A program made the position numbers and the translations under genes. A DNA stretch of 64,000 bases from Blasia pusilla (taxonomy: Eukaryota > Marchantiophyta > Marchantiopsida > Blasiales), in NCBI GenBank assembly GCA_050084515.1, contig CM114271.1, forward strand, positions 24,118,001-24,182,000, given 5' to 3'. How positions within the stretch are numbered: the first letter of the stretch is position 1; each line of letters starts with the position of its first letter. Of this stretch, positions 56,944-64,000 are shown in pieces. The notes below the pieces were generated by a model. The model worked only from the letters and a program-made list of their open reading frames with translations, did not search any database and was not told where the DNA came from.

Positions 56944-57910
56944 ACGCCATGAGAGTAAATCCCATCGCACGCTCTCTCTCATCAGCGTTAGGCTCCACCA
57001 ACTGCCCGCACATAAGAATCCCATACAAGCCCCGGACCACCTTCCTCGTAGGCATGTGAAGGGAAAACTCACAAATGTGGGTAGTGCCATCCTAGGTGGC
57101 CCACACGGTTCACCACCGCCATGGGTGACCGATCAATAACCCTCACCACTTGAGAAAGTCGCCCAAGATCAAGATACTATCCTTTGAAGGCGAGGATCAT
57201 TTGCCAGACCGCATCATATGCTCGACGTAGAACCTCCCTAGGCAACAAGTTTGTCCACCACAAGCGTGGGCGATGTGCACGCTGAGCCAACTTGTTGCAT
57301 CCAACAACACCGGTGGTCCAATCCAAGACCGCACCTCATGAACACTCGCCATCATCCGGGTCCAAGTGTCACCCAACAATGGAACATTCTCCAGAATGTA
57401 AGCTAGAGCACGTGCCTGATGAACATGAAGATGTCGTAACACCCGTAACATCTCCCAAAACAATCGAGACCTAGGGTCATGTAATCCCTCACCACGACCA
57501 GCACGTGTATGACCTTGACATGGCCATCCAGCAATCACCAAATCCACAGGACCAACCCTCTCAAGGTCCTGCGCCCCCAACAATGCAATGTGTGATGGTA
57601 AAGCACGTTGGTACCCACGAATAGCTGATGGCGGCAACAACTCAGGATATCTCCGCATCAACTGACCAATATGTCGGGATGAGACTCTCTGGGCCGTCTC
57701 ATCTCGCTCCACATACACGTATCTCCGCACAGGAATACCGGCCTGAGAATCCATAGCAGAAACATTACCCTCCAAAAAGTCTCCTGGCCAAGTGACTACT
57801 CCACTAAAACCAGCCACAGATGTTAACACTGTTGGGGAAGACCCTCCTGGTCGAGCCCCAGAAATAAATCTCACAGGAACTTGGCTCATACGTCCATCCC
57901 GGATCGCCAA
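56944..57910 (-). pseudogene. Element C C5-cytosine DNA methyltransferase domain, motif I deleted
   Basis: Homologue of the domain in A and B. Motif II ERD in YVYVERDETAQRV, motif IV AGWPCQGHTRAGRG with the Pro-Cys nucleophile, motif VI AYILENVP, and then SWIGPPVLLDA are in one 237-codon frame (57910-57197). Motif X NADERERAMGF is at about 56985-56950, after frame breaks. The FGGI SAM-binding motif I of A and B is missing: the sequence before AGIPVRRYVYVERDE does not contain it. This copy therefore probably cannot bind SAM. Confidence 0.83.
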
Positions 57911-57916
57911 CCTGGT

Positions 57917-58876
57917 CTATAAAGACGTCTCACCCAAATAATCCATCTGAAAACCCATCGGGTACAATACTGCTCCTCCAACTAGTACATCATACGACTC
58001 GATTGATGTGACTACCGCAGATACTCCCAACCGGGAGCTATCAGTCGCATGATCTGGTCTCAACTGTACAGAAAACTTATCCCGTGTCATGAATTGAGAC
58101 CTATCATTGGCTCCTCCAAGTGATGTTTGAATCTGGAATGGGCAAGGCTCAAGCTCTGACCTCCGAATACCCAAACCAATACATGCCGCCTTTCCCAACA
58201 TCAAAGGCTGGGCACCTGAGTCTAACAAGACTCTATCTGGTCTATACACCTGTCCTGTAGGACTCACCAATCGGAAGATCCCACTCCGGTTGTCCAACAT
58301 ACATACACCAGGTGTAAGCCTCTCACGATCAATGGCTGGCCGGGCTGGTAATGCATCCATCTTCGCCGTTGCTGCCTGCCAAGTAGCACTGGTACTCAAT
58401 GCTACTCCTGACATAGAGGGTCGCTCCACCGCAACATCCTCATCCACCTCAACACGTGTAGCAGTAACACCCCCACGTTCACACAATGTGGCTGCTAGCT
58501 GAAATACAGGAGCTAAGTCAACTCCTAAAGCCATCAGCTCCGTGGCCGAAAACAATGGGGATCCCAACACTGAAGTTGCCATCCGCAATACTGCACTGGA
58601 TGCTGCATCCGTGTCTACTACACGCGATGTAGATGCCTCAGTCCCCACTTTCGGCTCAATAGGCTGCGTAGGAACCATGGATGGAGTCCTAAGCACCTCA
58701 GACAACAAGAATGACTGGGGAAGCCTAGCCTGCCTCCCAGCCTCACCCCTCTGTGGGTCCAACTCCACAGTAGCACCACGTGGCTCTGACGCTCGAGTGG
58801 CTCCTCTCAGAATCGCTTGGTGATGCCTCAACCTTTGTCTTTGCACTCGCCATATAAGAGAGATCATCCCCTCCAT
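57917..58876 (-). pseudogene. Element C protease and gag-protease linker
   Basis: A 319-codon open frame. Active-site motif VLLDSGAQPLMLGKAA at residues about 216-231, then GLGIRRSELEPCPFQIQTSL, and near the end SYDVLVGGAVLYPMGFQMDY, the second conserved region of retropepsin-like folds (ILG/LVG-type). The first 190 residues are a variable linker to the nucleocapsid. Best-preserved protease of the three elements. It sits immediately upstream of the DNMT on the element strand. Confidence 0.75.
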
Positions 58877-60382
58877 AAGAGGTGGAAGCCCTCGCTCCCG
58901 ACCGATCTATCTTTGGATACCGACCATTGTAGCCAACTCTCGCTCCAATCTGCTCAATCTGGCGGCAGTGAGGCTGACTCTGTCGTAGTGGTAGGGGTAG
59001 CCACCGTAGGCTCTCCAACCACTGGTCCACCTCTACCACCCCTACCACCCCTACCACCTCTACCACCTCGGCCTCTTGGAGCTACTCCACCACGGCCACG
59101 GCCTGATCTCAACTCTGGATGAAGATCAAAGCAACGCTCTTGAGGATGACCTAGTCTCCCCAATGATCACACGAGTTGGGGCCGATTGAGGCCCATCCTC
59201 CAAAGTCCGTCTCCCATCCTCTTGGGGACAAAACTTCCTAACATGATCACCTCCACATGTCCAACATGACTGTCCTTGTTGCGGGGCAGCAAATGAAGGC
59301 AATGGTCTCTGCACAAATGTCCCTCTAGGACTTGACTGAGGTCGCGTGTACCCCCCACGACTCCCACTACTACTACCACCACCACTACTACAAGACTGTG
59401 AGGTGGGGCAACAACACGAAGCGTGATTTGTATCCCTGAATGAATGCGGATGTCACCACTCTCTCCTTCACGATGTTAAGCTCAATCTTCTTAGATAGAG
59501 CAAACACATGGGTCAATGTGGGTGAATCATCACTCATAAGAGTAGCATCACGCACGTACCCTACGGCGCAAATCTCTGTCCAAGATCCCATACCAAAATC
59601 GATCGCTGATCCTCAGTCACACCTTGGGTTACTGAAATCAAGCGCCGATACGCGTGTATGCCTCACGAAGACTCTCACCGAGTCTTTCGCTCAAAGTCCA
59701 AGATTCCTCAACTTCTCCGTCTTCACTCCTTGATAGTTCTTCTTCAACCTCTTGAAGAACTCTGCAATGGGCTAAACGATGGTGGGGCACTAGTACCTCC
59801 ACTAGTACCCCCACTAGTACCTCCACTTTGGTACCCCCACTCCGGCTCGTACTGCGTACCACTCGGGCCGGGCTAGGTGGCATAGTAGGAGCACTACTAC
59901 CAATACCACCATGGGTGATAGACACATAGCCTGGAGACCAATATTGTCTCCATGCCTCAATCTCAGCAACATGGTCCTTCCTAAACTCATGGTAATCATC
60001 CATGGGTGGTCCTTCCAAGTCTTTGAAACAACCCCTTCCAAGCCAAGAAGGGTGTAAACAACGTGGCGTTCCGCAACATCTGCATATCACACCACGTATC
60101 AAACTCCTGCATGAAGTCCTCCAACTCAATGGTACCCACTGCACCCGAGTATCGTCGTGGGCCCTTCATGGCCCCATATCCACCATCCATGTCCCAAATC
60201 AATGGAGCTGCAACACTCGATAACAACGTAGAAGACTCGGTGTTTGGAACACCCTTGTCCTCCTCTTCATCAATCGTCGGAAGTGGAAAAGGTAGCCGAT
60301 ACCTAAATCCACTCCATGTGAAACCACCACTGTCCGCACCACGGTTCCCAACCAGACCACCCGACAACTCCGTGATGACCAA
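58877..60382 (-). pseudogene. Element C gag
   Basis: Start MVITELSGGLVGNRGADSGG at 60382, then GTIELEDFMQEFDTWCDMQM, PPMDDYHEFRKDHVAEIEAW (after a frameshift near 60010), GESLREAYTRI (near 59650), the zinc knuckle CWTCGGDHVRKFC (C-x2-C-x4-H-x4-C, near 59240), a second partial knuckle GHPQERCFDLHPELR (near 59140), and an RGGRGGRGG-rich tail (near 59070). Several frame breaks. It shows the gag ATG that A and B have lost. Confidence 0.78.
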
Positions 60383-61421
60383 CGCCGATGCCGCACCACC
60401 ACCAAATTACCCAAGTGACGTCGATGTCGCTCTACTATTGTAGCTCTACTAGCTATGGGTGTAGGCAACCTAACCTCTCATCACCACAAGAAGACTCCCA
60501 CGGTCTACTGGTCATCACTCCAGCCTCACTATCAGTAGCACACAAGAGTAACACTACTATGGAAATCAGCGTCAACCCTAACAATGGGCGCGCAAGCAAG
60601 AAGCACAATGGAGGGGATCCAAACACAGGAAATCCAACGACAACCCTCCAATCGCAAATGGAAATCAAGGTAACAAAATCCACCAAACGTGGTGCCCTCT
60701 GAATCCACAAAACCCACCACACAATTCTAACGCAATAGCTACTCCGCCGCGGGTCGATGACGTGCTAGTCGAACTCGCAGCACCTGAAAATATCACCTGC
60801 ATGGAGAGGCTACACCGTACTATGCGCTAGAGGTACATCAACCAAAAACCTGAGATGCATAAAGTGCCTAACACCTCTCCGAACAGCACCAAATGAGCTA
60901 CAACAGTCTGTACACTGGCATAGTTAAGAACTCAGCAGTTAAGCGTCCTCCAGGCATAATAGCCCAAAGATGAGTGACCAGTTATGCAAAACTCAAATCC
61001 TAAATCCTGCAAAAATTGCCTCACGCCCAAGCAAGCAAGCTTGCTTGCTTGCTCCTTGCTCCTTGCTCCTTGCTCCTTACTCCGCCTCTCACGCCCACTC
61101 GCCCCGAGCTACCACGAGTTGCCTCGAAGCCTCGCCCCGAGCTTCCGCACTCCAAGCTCTCCACATCATAAAATTGTCGAACACGAGCCAGAATCTTCAA
61201 TGCTTGATAACTTCCAACTCCCTTGACGAAATCCGGCGATCTACAACGCGTTGGAAAGCTTTCAGCAAGGCGCTTCTTTCCCAACCAACCACGCACCTGA
61301 TTCACACCTCCAACATAGGCAACAAGCCGCGAACATCCACGGCTGAGTACAAAATCAGCCCTAACCAGATCCTACTGATCTACAATCGAAGCTACCATCG
61401 ATCTACTCCAGTTCTTTGAGT
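60383..61421 (-). other. Element C 5' leader
   Basis: About 1.0 kb between A1 and gag, with a GCTCCTTGCTCCTTGCTCC tandem run (about 61050-61080). No ORF supported. Bases next to A1 read CACTCAAAGAACTGGAG on the element strand, not a recognised tRNA primer site. Confidence 0.5.
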
Positions 61422-61787
61422 GAAATCCGTGAAAGACCTACTGTCATAAAACACGTTTACAATCACATACAATCGAGCCAAACCCACTCCACGATGGGAG
61501 AATCTAGGTCGAAAGCTTATGGAAACACCATAGCCAAGAGCTCTACTCACTACCAAGGCTAACTCCCAACGCATAAGGCTCAACTCAAAGAATCGATCGT
61601 TCTTTGAGGGCAAGCCACCTTATATCCTCCAACCTAAGAGCGGGCCCCTCTTTGGGAAAGTCACCCCAAGTGAGTAACCCCCAACCCTATGTATGGAACA
61701 GCATCTCTACCAAGCCACTACGGTCCTACATAAGGAATGGCCTCTACCAGCACTATACTCTACGACATAATCCGTATGGTCATGACA
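61422..61787 (-). repeat. Element C 5' terminal repeat A1
   Basis: 366 bp, GAAATCCGTGAAAGACC...CCGTATGGTCATGACA. Matches A2 (52883-53250). No B segment is adjacent on the inner side. Confidence 0.9.
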
Positions 61788-62204
61788 TGTTTTTGGCCGA
61801 AAGCAACTCTTTGGAGTCCGACGAGTTGTTTGACTGACCATAGGTTTAGGATGTTTTTGGCCGAAAGCAACTCGTCGGAGTCCGACAGGTTGCATTCGGA
61901 GGTAGGGAAGCTTTTTGGCGTCAAATTGCATGTTTAATTGAAATTGCGCAACTTGTCAGACTCCGACGGGTTGATATGTTCACTTTTCTCTCGGTAACCA
62001 CTCTCTAAATACAAATTATCTGACACCGACGGGTTGAAACCAGGCAATCACAAATCTGAATGCAATCCATCGGACTCCGATGGTTGCAAAATTTAGCTCG
62101 TAGCTACCATTCCGACCATCAACTGTGACGACCTATCGGAGTCCGACGGGTTGCAGGAACCCATGAACCTTGCAAAATTTCTTATATTGAGTTTGGATTT
62201 GTAG
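61788..62204 (+). other. Locus 2 intron 2, right part, with palindromes
   Basis: About seven palindromes between 61803 and 62155, for example the one starting near 61866 (GCAACTCGTCGGA...). It contains AGGATGTTTTTGGCCGAAAGC units, the inverse orientation of the locus 1 array. Ends with acceptor GGATTTGTAG|GATTG at 62204/62205. Confidence 0.85.
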
Positions 62205-64000
62205 GATTGTATCGGAGGGGAAAGTCACCCACCACTGGATCCAGGATTATGATCGGGTGAAGAAAGTGCTAACGACGAACCTGGTAGAGTACAAGGGGTT
62301 CTTGGGCGACGCCCTTGTAAATGAGATGCTGGCAAGGGTGCTCAAATAAAAAAAAAGACTTGGGCAAATAAATTTATTTCCCAAGATGTAGCCGTGACAA
62401 TCCTTTGCTGGTCGAAGATACTGGCCGCCAAGAAGAGCGCTGCATTGGAGCTGGAACGGAGGGAGAAAGTGTATGTGTCTGAGCGTGAAAGTTCATCCAA
62501 GCTACGGTATCTGCAACTACAAAGTACACGGCAAGCAAGATGCAGCGCTACATCGCCATTCTCAACCCCGAACTTGGCCCCAATTTCTACAAGGAGCTGA
62601 AGGCAATAATCAAGCGCCAGCGGAAGAGGGATGAAGATCCGCAAGGTCGGATTGGGGAGAAAGTGTCTCTCGGTCGCGTGCATCGATTTGCCTTGTCTGG
62701 AATTAGCGAATTTAGGAGAATCCGACTGATGAAAATTAGTCTCGAGGGCACAGAGGTCCAAAAGAGGGCGGCACACCATCCTCCGGGTGTCTCTGATCCA
62801 GTGATTTCCCACTGGCTCCGTGAATGGTCATTCTGGGAGGCGTTGCGGCTTCTCGGGAAGTCCATGCTCGTGGGTCTCCAAGCGGAGCTGAAAAGAATAG
62901 AGCCAGTTGCGGAGGAAGCAAACCTGGAGAGTGCTGAAGATTTTGAACTTTGGTTGGATGACATGCGGGACAAGCCCATAAAAAACCCAGGTTTCAAGAC
63001 GATGTTCAAGGATCGCATCCTCCCTCAAGCAGAACTTGACGAAGAAATAGAAGCGAAAAAAAAGGGATTTCGTAGAGAAGAAGGGAGATCTTCACGAGCA
63101 GGCGGCCGATGCATCTCGACTAAGAGCTGCCCAACGCATGGTGTTCAGGTACCTCGTCCATTGTAAGAATGGAGGTAACTGGAAAAAAATACCGGCAGCC
63201 TGCCAATTATGGACTTCTCCGCCTGATGGAGAGACATTTTCCATGTACGACATGGAGATGGCTCAAAGCATGTCCGATTGGGAGGTGGAGAATTGCCCGA
63301 TTTGGCTGGACTTCAACGACCCTGAGGACATAACCGAGAAGGATCTATGCCTGCTCCATGATGCAATGGCCGCAGGTAGGGACAACATCCCCAATTTTGT
63401 GCAGCCTGAAGACTTTTTCGAAGGAGATGGGAGGAGCAAGCCCTCGAGACAACGGAGTTGGTGTCCAAGTTCGTCACTGCCTAGGACAAATCTACACCGG
63501 GTCTCAAAGCCAAGGCGAGGAGATCGAAGAATTCCGAGGCCGAGTCTTCCCAAAGAGAGGCTGAAAATTCAAGGTGAGAGCCGAAATCGTCCGGGCGAGC
63601 GGGGAGAGAGGTTCGGACCAGGTCCTCCGCAAAAAAAACTCCACCAGAGTCTGAGGTCATAGAGACCCCAACAAGCCGACCGCAGACTCGGGAGAAGCGG
63701 AAGTGATAGGCGCCAGGGTTGTCCCAGGGAGCAGACCAGGATGTGGAATACACTCCATCATCCTTGGGAAGACATAGAGAAACAACGACCCGGACAAGCG
63801 TCATCATTCACTGCACGAATCTTCTGGATGAGCTGAAAAGTTTCAGTTCCCAAGCGTCGACACCCGCCATTGAGAAATTGACAACGTTGGGACGGAAGCT
63901 TCAACAAAACGGGCACGCTCCCTGGACGGTCCATGGGGATGTCGAAGAGGTGGCAGTGGATCTCCTCGTCGCTGATTTGCCCTCCGGGTTGCACTTATGG
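62205..64000 (+). pseudogene. Locus 2 ParB-MTase-like gene: exon 3, cut by window end
   Basis: Homologue of locus 1 exon 3 without its tandem duplications. It encodes TILCWSKILAAKKSAALELE, MQRYIAILNPELGPNFYKEL, FRRIRLMKISLEGTEVQKR, HHPPGVSDPVISHWLREWSF, EALRLLGKSMLVGLQAELKR, NPGFKTMFKDRILPQAELDE, FRYLVHCKNGGNWKKI and ETFSMYDMEMAQS, and runs off the window in VAVDLLVADLPS, the putative methyltransferase motif IV. Frameshifts near 62500, 63085, 63430 and 63700. The longest intact stretch is 208 codons (62540-63166). Confidence 0.55.

Larger units (their letters stand above)
52776..61787 (-). mobile_element. Element C: DNMT- and PHD-carrying gypsy-type retrotransposon with split repeats
   Basis: 9.0 kb, with both ends in the window. 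Element-strand ends are TGTCATGACC and ...CGCATGACA. The 4-bp target duplication TGTT is at 52772-52775 and 61788-61791. It is inserted in intron 2 of locus 2; removing it restores GGATGTTTTTGGCC, as in neighbouring copies of that intron repeat. Order along the element: A1, leader, gag, protease, DNMT, RT, RNase H, integrase, PHD, B1, A2, B2. Clearly diverged from A and B, with an unrelated-looking A segment, so it is a second family of the same lineage. Confidence 0.88.

Noticed and set aside
52776-61787. DIRS/Ngaro element with tyrosine recombinase
   Set aside because: The repeat layout fits, but the coding region has a DDE integrase with HHCC finger and Ty3/gypsy RT, no recombinase motif was seen, and a 4-bp target duplication is present.
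1-64000. tRNA, rRNA and other structured RNA genes
   Set aside because: None recognised on either strand by eye. A tRNAscan-SE and Infernal run would be needed to exclude degenerate or small ones.

Overview
The window is nuclear DNA of a plant, most likely a non-seed streptophyte. The only intact host gene encodes the splicing factor SLU7. It has plant-type sequence, ten short exons and GT-AG/GC-AG introns. Almost everything else is nested, decaying transposable elements and fragments of a multicopy gene family. The species cannot be fixed from the sequence.

Layout. 1-8155: minus-strand Ty3/gypsy-type element A, left end outside the window. 9002 to about 10500: a 5'-truncated Ty1/copia element. 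14568-18373: SLU7 (+). 18.8-21.5 kb: AT-rich spacer. 21544-24424: a truncated chromodomain gypsy element (chromovirus). 24.4-29.1 kb and 40.4-45.5 kb: two halves of a minus-strand gene (locus 1) split by gypsy-type element B (29125-40444). B itself carries a chromovirus solo LTR (35299-36279). 45.97-50.0 kb: a degenerate MULE-like transposase. 51.1-52.8 kb and 61.8-64.0 kb: two halves of a second, plus-strand copy of the same gene (locus 2), split in an intron by gypsy-type element C (52776-61787).

Elements A, B and C belong to one unusual lineage. Their order is gag (CCHC knuckles), aspartic protease, a C5-cytosine DNA methyltransferase of DNMT3-like motif order, reverse transcriptase, RNase H, DDE integrase, and a C-terminal PHD finger where chromoviruses have a chromodomain. 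B and C do not have ordinary LTRs. Reading along the element they are A1 - coding region - B1 - A2 - B2, the split-direct-repeat layout known from tyrosine-recombinase (PAT/Ngaro) retroelements, here on a DDE-integrase element.

The host-like gene family at loci 1 and 2 has a TATA promoter, a coiled-coil N-terminus, a ParB/sulfiredoxin-like DGNHR motif, and a putative beta-class N4/N6 DNA methyltransferase (a DLPS motif, then a GDLVFD...GLSGAS motif). Its introns and flanks, and the neighbouring MULE region, are full of a 27-nt near-perfect palindrome (13-nt arms GCAACCCGTCGGA / TCCGACGGGTTGC) present in dozens of copies, with paired changes in both arms. ParB-like proteins bind inverted repeats, so a link between this protein and these palindromes is the most speculative but most interesting idea here. 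All copies of the elements and of this gene family in the window carry stops, frameshifts or deletions; only SLU7 looks functional.
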